From the NCBI GenBank assembly GCA_022566735.1, contig JADFIG010000007.1, positions 78,711-142,710 of the forward strand: DNA of 64,000 nt, written 5' to 3'. Below, piece by piece: positions 8,911 through 17,227 of this stretch (positions are counted from its first letter, which is position 1; the number at the start of each line of letters is the position of its first letter). Below the pieces are notes generated by a model, which saw nothing but the letters and a program-made list of their open reading frames with translations, was not told the origin of the DNA and ran no database searches. This DNA is from Pseudomonadota bacterium (lineage in GTDB: Bacteria > Pseudomonadota > Gammaproteobacteria > Burkholderiales > Burkholderiaceae_C). The position numbers were made by a program, and so were the translations under genes.

Positions 8911-10044
8911 ATGAACACTTTGCGCCGGCCCCCCACCCCCCTGTTCCTGACCTGCTTCCTGGCTGTCGCTGCGGCCCTCACGCTGGCCGCATGTGGCCAG
9001 CGTGCCGAGACGGCCCCGGTCGTGCGTTCGGTGCGCACCGTGGTCGTGGACAACGGCCAGGGCAGCCACCAGCGTGAGTTCGCGGGCGAGGTCCGCGCCC
9101 GCACCGAGTCACGTCTGGGCTTCCGCGTGGGTGGCAAGGTCACCCGCCGCCTGGTGGAGCTGGGCCAGCGCGTGCAAGCCGGCCAGGCCCTGGCGCAACT
9201 GGACCCCCAGGACCTGAAGCTGGGCGAAGACGCCGCCCGCGCCGGCCTGGCGTCTGCCGAGGCGCAGGCCACCCAGGCCACCGCCGACCTCCAGCGTTTC
9301 AAGGAATTGCGCGCCCAAGGCTTCATCAGCGAGGCCGAACTGGAGCGCCGCAGCACCAGCGAGCGTGCCGCCCAGGCCGCCTTGCGCCAGGCCCGCGCCC
9401 AGGCCGGCGTCCAGTCCAACCAGGCCAGCTACGCCGTGCTGACGGCCACGGCCGCCGGGGTCATCACCTCGGTGGACGTCGAGCCCGGCCAGGTCGTGGG
9501 CGCAGGCCAGCCCGTGCTGACCCTGGCCCACGACGGGGCCCGCGATGCGGTGTTCGCCGTGCCGGAAGACCTGGGTGGCGTGCTGCGTCCGCTGGCTGGC
9601 AAGGCCGGTGCCGTGCAGGTGCGTCGCTGGGGCAGTGCGGAGTGGGTGAACGCCACCGTGCGCGAAGTCGCTGCGGCCACCGACCCGCTCACCCGCACCT
9701 ACCTGGCCAAGGCCGACGTGAGCCAGGCCGGCTTCGAACTGGGCCAGACCGCCGCGGTGCAACTGCGCGTGCCCACCCGGGTGGCCTCGGGCGTGCCCGT
9801 GCCACTGCAGGCGGTCGTCGAGCGTGAGGGCAAGTCCGTCGTCTGGCTGCTCGATCCGCGCAGCATGACCGTGCAGCCCCAGCCCGTGCTCACCGGCGAT
9901 GTGCTGGGCAATGTCGTGCTGGTGGCCAAGGGGCTGCAGCCGGGACAGGAGGTCGTCACGGCCGGCACCCATGTGCTGCAACCCGGCCAGAAGGTCCGGC
10001 GTTACCAGCCTGCGGCTTCGGCAGCGTCCGCCCCCCGTTCCTGA
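8911..10044 (+). CDS. RND efflux periplasmic adaptor (membrane fusion lipoprotein)
   Basis: A 377-residue AcrA/MexA-type adaptor linking an inner-membrane RND pump to an outer-membrane channel. The start at 8911 gives a lipoprotein signal ending LTLAAC, with the Cys as lipidation site. A lipoyl half-motif (GFRVGGKVTRRLVELGQRVQAGQ), an alpha-helical hairpin (about residues 90-140), the second lipoyl half and beta-barrel domains follow. Another ATG at 8881 would lie only about 14 bases from the predicted transcription start and is less likely. The permease follows by 42 bases; no outer-membrane factor is in this operon. Confidence 0.9.
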   Translation: MNTLRRPPTPLFLTCFLAVAAALTLAACGQRAETAPVVRSVRTVVVDNGQGSHQREFAGEVRARTESRLGFRVGGKVTRRLVELGQRVQAGQALAQLDPQDLKLGEDAARAGLASAEAQATQATADLQRFKELRAQGFISEAELERRSTSERAAQAALRQARAQAGVQSNQASYAVLTATAAGVITSVDVEPGQVVGAGQPVLTLAHDGARDAVFAVPEDLGGVLRPLAGKAGAVQVRRWGSAEWVNATVREVAAATDPLTRTYLAKADVSQAGFELGQTAAVQLRVPTRVASGVPVPLQAVVEREGKSVVWLLDPRSMTVQPQPVLTGDVLGNVVLVAKGLQPGQEVVTAGTHVLQPGQKVRRYQPAASAASAPRS

Positions 10045-10086
10045 TCCCGCTCGCGGATCCCCACCCGATCACGTCAGGAGCAGGCG

Positions 10087-13000
10087 GTGAGTCACCCCGA
10101 TCCCCATTCGTCCCCATCGTCTTCCAGCGGCGCGCAGGTCCAGTGGCCTCAGCCGCAGCGCTTCAACATCTCCCGCTGGGCGCTGGAGCACCCGGCGCTG
10201 ACGCGCTACCTCATGGTGGTGCTGATGCTGCTGGGCGCCGCATCGTATTTCCAGCTGGGCCAGGACGAGGACCCGCCCTTTGCCTTTCGTGTCATGGTGG
10301 TGCGCGCCTACTGGCCCGGCACCACGGCGCAGCAGATGGCCGAGCAGGTCACCGACAAGATCGAGCGCACCTTGCAGGAGGTGCCTTACGCCGACCGCAT
10401 CCAGTCCTACACCAAGCCGGGCGAGTCCTTCTCGCTGATGGTGGTCAAGGACCACTCGCCGCCCAAGGAAATTCCCAACCTCTGGTACCAGGTGCGCAAG
10501 AAGATCGGTGACATGCGCGCCACCTTGCCGCAGGGCGTCATCGGGCCGTTCTTCAACGACGAGTTCGGCGATGTCTATGGCTCCATCTACGCCCTGTCGG
10601 CCGATGGCTTCAGCGAGGAAGAGCTGCGCCAGTTCGCCGAGAAGGTCCGCTCCGACATGTTGCGCGTGCCCAGCGTGGCCAAGGTGGAGCTGTTCGGCGT
10701 GCAGCCCGAGAAAATCTACGTCGAGATCCCGCAGCGCCGCCTGGCCCAGCTGGGCATCGACATGAACCAGGTGATTGCCCAGCTCAATGCGCAGAACGCC
10801 ATCGAAGGCGCGGGCGTCTTCAGCAACGAGCGCGGCACCGTGCAGATGCGCGTCAACGGCGCGTTCAACTCGGTGGAGCAACTGCGCGTGCTGCCCATCC
10901 GCGTCGTCAACCCGGCCAATGGCCAGGCCCGCAGCCTCAAGCTCGGTGACATCGCCACCATCCGCCGCGCCTACCAGGACCCGCCGACCACCAAGGTGCG
11001 CCACCAGGGCAAGCAGGTGATCGCGCTGGGCGTGTCCATGGCCAAGGGCGGCGACATCATCGCGCTGGGCAAGAACCTCGGCCAGGTGGCCGCGCAGGTC
11101 CGCGCCGAGCTGCCGGCGGGCGTCGAGCTCGACCAGATCCAGGACCAGCCGCAGGCCGTCTCGCACTCGGTGGGCGAGTTCGTCAAGGTGCTCATCGAGG
11201 CCGTGGTGGTCGTGCTGGCCGTCAGCTTCGTCAGCCTGGGCCTGCACACCCGGCCGTTGCGCCTGGACGTCTGGCCCGGCCTGGTCGTGGCCATCACCAT
11301 CCCGCTGGTGCTGGCCGTGACCTTCCTGGTCATGTACTACGCCAACGTGGGCCTGCACAAGATCTCGCTGGGGGCCTTGATCATCGCCCTGGGCCTGCTG
11401 GTGGACGACGCCATCATCGCCGTCGAGATGATGGTGCACAAGCTGGAGGAGGGCTACGACAAGGTCCGTGCGGCCACCGCGGCCTACGACCTCACGGCCA
11501 TCCCCATGCTGACAGGCACGCTCATCACGGCCGCCGGCTTCCTGCCCATCGGCATGGCGCGCTCGGCCACCGGGGAGTACACCTTCGCCATCTTCGCCGT
11601 CACGGCGGCGGCCTTGCTGATTTCGTGGCTGGTGTCGGTCTACTTCGTGCCCTACCTGGGCCTCTTGCTGCTGCGCACCCAACCCAAGGTGACGCACGGT
11701 GAAGCGGCGGACCTGTACGACACCCCGTTCTACAACCGCTTCAAGGCCCTGGTCGGCTGGTGCGTGGCCCACCGCTGGGCCACCATCGGCCTGACCCTGC
11801 TGGCCTTGACGCTGGGTGTGGTCGGCATGGGCAAGGTGCAGCAGCAGTTCTTCCCGGACTCCAGTCGCCCCGAGATCATCGTCGACCTCTGGCAACCCGA
11901 GGGCACCAGCTTCTACGCCAGCGAGGACGTGGCCAAGCGCTTCGAGGCCCGCCTGATGAAGGAGCCTGGCGTGAAGACGGTGAGCACCTGGGTCGGCTCC
12001 GGTCTGCCGCGCTTCTACCTGCCCATGGACCAGATCTTCCCGCAGAGCAACGTCAGCCAGGTCGTGGTCGTGCCCGAGAGCAACGAGGTCCGCGAACGCC
12101 TGCGCAAGGCGCTGCCCGCGCTGCTGGCCACCGAGTTCCCCGAGGTGCGCTCCCGCGTCAAGCTGCTGCCCAACGGACCGCCCGTGCCCTACCCGGTGCA
12201 ATTCCGCATCGTGGGTGACGACGTCGAGACCCTGCGCCAGATCGCCGCACAGGCCAAGGGCCTGATGCGCGCCCATCCCGACATGCAGGGCGTCAACGAC
12301 AACTGGAACGAGCACGTCCGCGCCGTGCGCCTGGACATCGACCAGGACAAGGCCCGCGCGCTGGGCGTGAGCTCGCAGTCCATCGCCCAGGCCAGCCGCA
12401 TCGTCACCTCCGGCTCGACCCTGGCGCAGTACCGCGAGGGCGATCGCCTCATCGACATCGACTTCCGCGCGCCGCTGCCCGAGCGCCAGACGCTCGAAGC
12501 CCTGGACAACGCCTACGTGCCCACGGCCTCCGGACGCATGATCCCGGTGCTTCAGGTGGCCAGGCCCAGCCTGGTGTGGGAGCCCGGCGTGCTGTGGCGT
12601 GAAGGCCGCCACTTCGCGGTGACGGTGCAGGGCGATGTGCGAGAAGGCGTGCAGGGTCCCACCGTCAGCAAGGCGCTGTGGCCGCAGATGCAGGCCCTGG
12701 AGGCCAGGCTGCCGCCGGGCTACCGCATCCAGCTGGCCGGCACCGCCGAGGAAAGCTCGAAGGGGCAGGGCTCCATCTTCGCCAACCTGCCGGTGATGCT
12801 GTTCATCATCTTCACCTTGCTGATGCTGCAGCTGCAGAGCTTCTCGCGCGCCATGCTGGTCTTCCTGACCGGCCCCATGGGCATCGCCGGCGTGGCCATG
12901 GCCCTGCTGGCGCTGGACCGCCCCTTCGGTTTCGTGGCGCTGCTGGGCGTCATCGCCCTGATGGGCATGATCATGCGCAACTCCGTCATCCTGATCGACC

Positions 13001-13248
13001 AGATCGAGCAGGACCGCGCCCGCGGCGCCCCCGCCTGGGACGCCATCATCGGCGCGGCCGTGCGGCGTTTCCGGCCCATCGTGCTGACGGCCGCCGCCGC
13101 CGTGCTGGCCATGATCCCGCTGAGCCGCAGCGTGTTCTGGGGCCCGATGGCCGTGGCCATCATGGGCGGCCTGATCGTCGCCACCGCGCTGACGCTGCTG
13201 GCCCTGCCGGCCATGTATGCGGCCTGGTTCCGGGTTCGCAGGCCATGA
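10087..13248 (+). CDS. RND efflux transporter permease (HAE-type)
   Basis: A 1053-residue inner-membrane proton antiporter with 12 predicted transmembrane helices in the usual 1+5+1+5 arrangement and two large periplasmic loops. The proton-relay aspartates are in the helix-4 motif GLLVDDAIIAVE. The length is normal for AcrB relatives. The start is GTG at 10087 with a strong AGGAG site six bases upstream. The N-terminus has an extra Ser/Pro-rich cytoplasmic stretch of about 25 residues. Substrates cannot be told from sequence. It is co-transcribed with the adaptor and controlled by the 8831-8878 region. Confidence 0.93.
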   Translation: MSHPDPHSSPSSSSGAQVQWPQPQRFNISRWALEHPALTRYLMVVLMLLGAASYFQLGQDEDPPFAFRVMVVRAYWPGTTAQQMAEQVTDKIERTLQEVPYADRIQSYTKPGESFSLMVVKDHSPPKEIPNLWYQVRKKIGDMRATLPQGVIGPFFNDEFGDVYGSIYALSADGFSEEELRQFAEKVRSDMLRVPSVAKVELFGVQPEKIYVEIPQRRLAQLGIDMNQVIAQLNAQNAIEGAGVFSNERGTVQMRVNGAFNSVEQLRVLPIRVVNPANGQARSLKLGDIATIRRAYQDPPTTKVRHQGKQVIALGVSMAKGGDIIALGKNLGQVAAQVRAELPAGVELDQIQDQPQAVSHSVGEFVKVLIEAVVVVLAVSFVSLGLHTRPLRLDVWPGLVVAITIPLVLAVTFLVMYYANVGLHKISLGALIIALGLLVDDAIIAVEMMVHKLEEGYDKVRAATAAYDLTAIPMLTGTLITAAGFLPIGMARSATGEYTFAIFAVTAAALLISWLVSVYFVPYLGLLLLRTQPKVTHGEAADLYDTPFYNRFKALVGWCVAHRWATIGLTLLALTLGVVGMGKVQQQFFPDSSRPEIIVDLWQPEGTSFYASEDVAKRFEARLMKEPGVKTVSTWVGSGLPRFYLPMDQIFPQSNVSQVVVVPESNEVRERLRKALPALLATEFPEVRSRVKLLPNGPPVPYPVQFRIVGDDVETLRQIAAQAKGLMRAHPDMQGVNDNWNEHVRAVRLDIDQDKARALGVSSQSIAQASRIVTSGSTLAQYREGDRLIDIDFRAPLPERQTLEALDNAYVPTASGRMIPVLQVARPSLVWEPGVLWREGRHFAVTVQGDVREGVQGPTVSKALWPQMQALEARLPPGYRIQLAGTAEESSKGQGSIFANLPVMLFIIFTLLMLQLQSFSRAMLVFLTGPMGIAGVAMALLALDRPFGFVALLGVIALMGMIMRNSVILIDQIEQDRARGAPAWDAIIGAAVRRFRPIVLTAAAAVLAMIPLSRSVFWGPMAVAIMGGLIVATALTLLALPAMYAAWFRVRRP

Positions 13249-13339
13249 GCCGGTGATCCCCCGGCCTGATTTGGCGGGATCCCCCGGGGCAAACCGACGC
13301 ATTGCCGCGGTAGAATCCTGGGTTCCGACCGAATCAGCC

Positions 13340-13383
13340 AGTTCGGTGGCCATGGATTGACAAACTGGCCGCCGGGCTTTTTT
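13340..13383 (+). terminator. Terminator-like hairpin just before tRNA-Leu
   Basis: AGTTCGGTGGCC (13340-13351) can pair over 12 positions, several G-T, with GGCCGCCGGGCT (13367-13378), followed by five T. An alternative perfect 7-bp stem, GCCAGTT with AACTGGC, uses overlapping bases. It may end the efflux operon or act as a small attenuator, since a TAGAAT box lies upstream at 13311. Confidence 0.5.
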
Positions 13384-13392
13384 CAGTCTGCT

Positions 13393-13479
13393 GCGCGGGT
13401 GGCGAAATTGGTAGACGCACCAGGTTTAGGTCCTGACGCCAGCGATGGTGTGGGGGTTCGAGTCCCCCCCCGCGCACCA
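13393..13479 (+). tRNA. tRNA-Leu (anticodon TAG)
   Basis: 87 bases with encoded CCA. The acceptor GCGCGGG pairs with CCCGCGC, the anticodon loop TTTAGGT contains TAG (13427-13429), and the long variable arm typical of leucine tRNAs is present. It lies directly upstream of tig. Confidence 0.95.
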
Positions 13480-13520
13480 CAGACGCAGTTTCGTTTTCAT
13501 CATTTCTGAGAGTTCACATC

Positions 13521-14843
13521 ATGGCGATCAACGTGGAGACCCTCGACAAGCTGGAGCGCCGCATCACGCTGTCGCTGGCAGCCGACGTCCTCAAGAACGA
13601 AGTCGATGCCCGCCTCAAGAAGCTGGCCCGCACGGCCAAGGCCGACGGCTTCCGCCCCGGCAAGGTGCCGATGAACGTCGTGGCCCAGCGCTACGGCTAC
13701 TCGGTCCAGTACGAAGTCATCAACGACAAGGTCGGCCAGGCCTTTGCCGAAGCCGCCCAGGAAGCCCAGTTGCGCGTGGCCGGCCAGCCCCGCATTTCCG
13801 AAAAGGAAGGCGAACCCACCGACGGCCAGCTGCAGTTCGACGCCGTCTTCGAGGTGTACCCCGAAGTGAGCATCGCTGACCTGTCGGGCGCCGAAGTCGA
13901 GCGCGTGTCGGCCGAAGTCAACGACGCGGCCATCGACCGCACCATCGACATCCTGCGCAAGCAGCGTCGCACCTTCGCCCAGCGTCCTGCTGCCGAAGGC
14001 GCCGCCGATGGCGACCGCGTGACCATCGACTTCGAAGGCAAGATCGACGGCGTGCCCTTCGACGGCGGCAAGGCTGAGGGCTTCCAGTTCCTGGTCGGTG
14101 AAGGCCAGATGCTCGAAGCCTTCGAGAAGGCCGTGCGCGGCATGAAGACCGGCGACTCCAAGACCTTCCCCCTGCAGTTCCCCGAGGACTACCACGGCAA
14201 GGACGTGGCCGGCAAGGAAGCCGACTTCCTGGTCACCGTCAAGAAGGTCGAGCAGCAGAACCTGCCCGAGCTGACCGAGGACTTCGTCAAGTCCCTGGGC
14301 CTGGCCGATGGCACCGTCGACGCCCTGCGCGCCGACGTCAAGCGCAACCTGGAGCGCGAAGTCAAGTTCCGCGTGGCCGCCCGCAACAAGGCCGCCGCCA
14401 TGGAAGCCCTGCTGAAGCTGGTCGACTTCGACCTGCCCCAGTCGCTGGTGGCCGCCGAGTCCGACCGCCTGCTGGAAGGCGCCCGCGCCGACCTGAAGGC
14501 CCGCGGCATCCCCGACGCCGACAAGGCCCCGATCCCTGCCGAGATGTTCAAGCCCCAGGCCGAGCGCCGCGTGCGCCTGGGCCTGACCGTGGCCGAGCTG
14601 GTCAAGGCCAACAACCTGCAGGCCAAGCCCGAGCAGCTGCAAGCCCACATCCAGGAACTGGCCCAGAGCTACGAGCAGCCCGCCCAGGTGGTGGCCTGGT
14701 ACATGAGCGACCGCCAGCGCATGGCCGAGGTCGAGGCCGTGGTCATCGAAGGCAATGTGGCTGACTTCGTGCTGTCCAAGGCCAAGGTCACCGACAAGCC
14801 CCTGAGCTTCGAAGAGCTGATGGGCCAGCAAGCCGCGGCCTGA
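13521..14843 (+). CDS. tig: Trigger factor, ribosome-associated chaperone
   Basis: A 440-residue peptidyl-prolyl isomerase and chaperone that binds nascent chains at the ribosome exit. The N-terminal ribosome-binding domain carries the signature GFRPGKVP (about residues 43-50). The central FKBP-like domain starts at GDRVTIDFEGKIDG (about residue 165), and the helical C-terminal substrate domain completes it. Length is typical. It heads the conserved tig-clpP-clpX-lon cluster and follows tRNA-Leu by about 40 bases. Confidence 0.96.
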   Translation: MAINVETLDKLERRITLSLAADVLKNEVDARLKKLARTAKADGFRPGKVPMNVVAQRYGYSVQYEVINDKVGQAFAEAAQEAQLRVAGQPRISEKEGEPTDGQLQFDAVFEVYPEVSIADLSGAEVERVSAEVNDAAIDRTIDILRKQRRTFAQRPAAEGAADGDRVTIDFEGKIDGVPFDGGKAEGFQFLVGEGQMLEAFEKAVRGMKTGDSKTFPLQFPEDYHGKDVAGKEADFLVTVKKVEQQNLPELTEDFVKSLGLADGTVDALRADVKRNLEREVKFRVAARNKAAAMEALLKLVDFDLPQSLVAAESDRLLEGARADLKARGIPDADKAPIPAEMFKPQAERRVRLGLTVAELVKANNLQAKPEQLQAHIQELAQSYEQPAQVVAWYMSDRQRMAEVEAVVIEGNVADFVLSKAKVTDKPLSFEELMGQQAAA

Positions 14844-14858
14844 TCGCCCTCGACCCGG

Positions 14859-14885
14859 GTCTGACCCCGTTTTGCGGGGGCAGAC
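14859..14885 (+). other. Hairpin without T-run after tig
   Basis: GTCTG-A-CCCCG pairs with CGGGG-G-CAGAC around TTTTG, with one A-G mismatch. There is no T tract, so it is more likely an mRNA-stabilising or processing hairpin than a terminator. Confidence 0.4.
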
Positions 14886-14913
14886 GCCACGGTCTGGCTG
14901 CCTGCAGCCCCGA

Positions 14914-14955
14914 GGCACCCGCATTCCTGAGTGGATGCCGGTGCCTTTTGTTTTG
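14914..14955 (+). terminator. Probable terminator between tig and clpP
   Basis: GGCACC pairs with GGTGCC and the stem continues inward through GCAT/ATGC and CC/GG with small mismatches, followed by TTTTGTTTTG. The rest of the 270-base tig-clpP gap holds a possible -10 box CATAAT at 15067-15072 for clpP. Confidence 0.55.
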
Positions 14956-15113
14956 TGCCACCTTGCCGTCCCCGGCGGCGCACCCTGGCTGTGCGCGCAA
15001 ACAACGGAAAAACGATGTCCGTGGACGGGGGCTTTTTCCGGCCATCGACGCGGGCGGATCGCGCGTCATAATGATTTCATCCTGATCCATTCGATTTCCC
15101 CGCAAGGAAGCAC

Positions 15114-15722
15114 ATGAGCGCACTGGACATCCAAAACCTGGGCATGGTGCCCATGGTCATCGAACAATCGGGTCGCGGTGAGCGCGCCTACGACATCTAC
15201 AGCCGCCTGCTGCGCGAGCGCGTGATCTTCCTGGTCGGCCCGGTCAACGACGCCACGGCCAACCTGGTGGTCGCCCAGATGCTCTTCCTGGAGAGTGAGA
15301 ACCCCGACAAGGACATCTCGTTCTACATCAACTCCCCGGGTGGCAGCGTCAGCGCCGGCATGTCGATCTTCGACACGATGAACTTCATCAAGCCCGACGT
15401 GTCGACCCTGTGCATGGGCATGGCCGCCTCCATGGGCGCCTTCCTGCTGGCCGCCGGTGCCAAGGGCAAGCGTTTCGCCCTGCCCAACAGCAAGATCATG
15501 ATCCACCAGCCGCTGGGTGGCGCCCAGGGCCAGGCCACGGACATCGAGATCCACGCCCGCGAAATCCTGAAAACCCGCGAGCAGCTCAACAAGATCCTGG
15601 CCGAGCGCTCTGGCCAGCCGCTGGAGAAGATCCAGAACGACACCGAGCGCGACTACTACATGACGGCCGACGAGGCCGCCACTTACGGACTCATCGACAA
15701 GGTGCTGGAAAAGCGCGGCTGA
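15114..15722 (+). CDS. clpP: ATP-dependent Clp protease proteolytic subunit
   Basis: A 202-residue serine peptidase that forms the tetradecameric chamber used with ClpX or ClpA. The catalytic triad is visible: Ser106 in MAASMGA, His131 in IMIHQPLGG and Asp180 in TERDYY. They match E. coli S111/H136/D185 with a constant offset of five. The start ATG at 15114 has AAGGAAG upstream. It is followed by clpX after about 100 bases. Confidence 0.97.
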   Translation: MSALDIQNLGMVPMVIEQSGRGERAYDIYSRLLRERVIFLVGPVNDATANLVVAQMLFLESENPDKDISFYINSPGGSVSAGMSIFDTMNFIKPDVSTLCMGMAASMGAFLLAAGAKGKRFALPNSKIMIHQPLGGAQGQATDIEIHAREILKTREQLNKILAERSGQPLEKIQNDTERDYYMTADEAATYGLIDKVLEKRG

Positions 15723-15820
15723 CATCGCGCGCCGGATCCGGCGGCGGTGCCCTCTGGCGGGGGCGTCGCTGAGGCTATCATCCGTCCCACACCTTGCCGA
15801 CTCACAGACAGGCCTGGACC

Positions 15821-17098
15821 ATGGCAGACAAGAAAAGCTCCTCCAGCGAAAAAATCCTCTACTGCTCCTTCTGCGGAAAGAGCCAGCACGAGGTCAAGAA
15901 GCTCATCGCCGGCCCGTCGGTTTTCATCTGCGACGAGTGCATCGAGCTGTGCAACGACATCATCCGTGACGAGGTCGCGGCCGAGTCCGAGCAGGCCAGG
16001 CCCTCGCGCGGTGACCTGCCCACGCCCAACGAGATCAAGGCCAGCCTCGACCAGTACGTGATCGGCCAGGACACGGCCAAGCGCACGCTGTCGGTGGCCG
16101 TCTACAACCACTACAAGCGCCTGCGGCACATGGGCACCGGCGAAGGCCGCAAGGGCGACGTCGAGCTGTCCAAGTCCAACATCCTGCTGATCGGCCCCAC
16201 CGGTTCCGGCAAGACGCTGCTGGCCCAGACCCTGGCGCGCCTGCTCAACGTGCCCTTCGTGATCGCCGATGCCACCACGCTGACCGAAGCCGGCTACGTG
16301 GGCGAGGACGTCGAGAACATCATCCAGAAGCTGCTGCAGAACTGCAACTACGAGGTCGAGAAGGCCCAGCGCGGCATCGTCTACATCGACGAAATCGACA
16401 AGATCTCGCGCAAGTCCGACAACCCCTCCATCACCCGCGACGTCTCGGGCGAGGGCGTGCAGCAGGCCCTGCTCAAGCTCATCGAAGGCACGATGGCCTC
16501 GGTGCCCCCGCAAGGCGGTCGCAAGCACCCCAACCAGGACTTCCTGCAGATCGACACGACCAACATCCTGTTCATCTGCGGCGGCGCCTTCGACGGCCTG
16601 GAAAAGGTCATCCAGAACCGCTCGGTGAAGTCCGGCATCGGATTCGGCGCCGAAGTGCAGAGCAAGGACGACCGCAAGGTCGGTGAGGTCTTCCGCGAGG
16701 TCGAGCCCGAGGACATCATCAAGTTCGGCCTGATCCCCGAGCTGGTCGGCCGCCTGCCGGTCGTGGCCACGCTGGGCGAGCTGACCGAAGACGCCCTGGT
16801 GAAGATCCTGACCGAACCCAAGAACGCGCTGGTCAAGCAGTACCAGCAGCTGCTGAACATGGACGGCGTCGAGCTGGAAATCCGGCCGGCCGCCCTGGGT
16901 GCCATCGCCCGCAAGGCGCTGGCGCGCAAGACCGGTGCCCGTGGCCTGCGCTCCATCCTGGAGCAATCGCTGCTGGACACCATGTTCGAACTCCCCACTC
17001 AGGAGGGTGTGCAGAAAGTCGTGCTGGACGAATCCACCATTGAAGAGAACGCCAAGCCATTGCTGGTGTATCGGGAACAGGCCAAGGCCAGTGCCTGA
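15821..17098 (+). CDS. clpX: ClpX unfoldase, ATPase subunit of ClpXP
   Basis: A 425-residue AAA+ unfoldase that recognises, unfolds and feeds substrates to ClpP. The N-terminal zinc-binding domain has CSFC...CDEC cysteines (about residues 15-42). Walker A is GPTGSGKT, Walker B is IDEIDK, and the IGF-type ClpP-docking loop appears as SGIGFGAEV. The start at 15821 (MADKKSSS) is preferred over an upstream in-frame ATG at 15794 because ClpX proteins begin here. A hairpin overlaps its stop codon. Confidence 0.96.
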   Translation: MADKKSSSSEKILYCSFCGKSQHEVKKLIAGPSVFICDECIELCNDIIRDEVAAESEQARPSRGDLPTPNEIKASLDQYVIGQDTAKRTLSVAVYNHYKRLRHMGTGEGRKGDVELSKSNILLIGPTGSGKTLLAQTLARLLNVPFVIADATTLTEAGYVGEDVENIIQKLLQNCNYEVEKAQRGIVYIDEIDKISRKSDNPSITRDVSGEGVQQALLKLIEGTMASVPPQGGRKHPNQDFLQIDTTNILFICGGAFDGLEKVIQNRSVKSGIGFGAEVQSKDDRKVGEVFREVEPEDIIKFGLIPELVGRLPVVATLGELTEDALVKILTEPKNALVKQYQQLLNMDGVELEIRPAALGAIARKALARKTGARGLRSILEQSLLDTMFELPTQEGVQKVVLDESTIEENAKPLLVYREQAKASA

Positions 17099-17115
17099 GC
17101 GCCCTTGAGGCGCTC
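17097..17115 (+). other. Perfect hairpin overlapping the clpX stop codon
   Basis: GAGCGCC (17097-17103) pairs perfectly with GGCGCTC (17109-17115) around CTTGA, with no T-run. It could partially separate clpX from lon expression or mark an RNA-processing site. Confidence 0.45.
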
Positions 17116-17141
17116 TGTGGGGCACCGCTGACAGCCCGCAT

Positions 17142-17165
17142 CCAGGCCCGGCGCCGGCTGGTTTT
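17142..17165 (+). terminator. Weak terminator-like hairpin between clpX and lon
   Basis: CCAG-G-CC pairs with GGCTGG around a GC-rich loop and is followed by TTTT. The stem is short, so termination is probably partial. Confidence 0.35.
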
Positions 17166-17174
17166 CACGGTGCC

Positions 17175-17202
17175 CTTGTGTTTCTCCGCTGAGGCCCCAA
17201 CT
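17175..17202 (+). promoter_or_regulatory. Sigma-32-like heat-shock promoter of lon
   Basis: CTTGTGT (17175-17181), a 13-base spacer and CCCCAACT (17195-17202) resemble the heat-shock consensus CTTGAAA, 11-15 bases, CCCCATNT. It lies 26 bases upstream of the lon ATG. lon is a classical member of this regulon, which supports the reading. Confidence 0.5.
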
Positions 17203-17227
17203 GGGCTTCAGAGAAAGTGAGCCCCAA

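Noticed and set aside
10069..13353. Minus-strand open frame of over 1000 codons opposite the RND permease
   Set aside because: His/Gly/Asp-rich composition typical of antisense shadow; the plus strand encodes a clear RND transporter.
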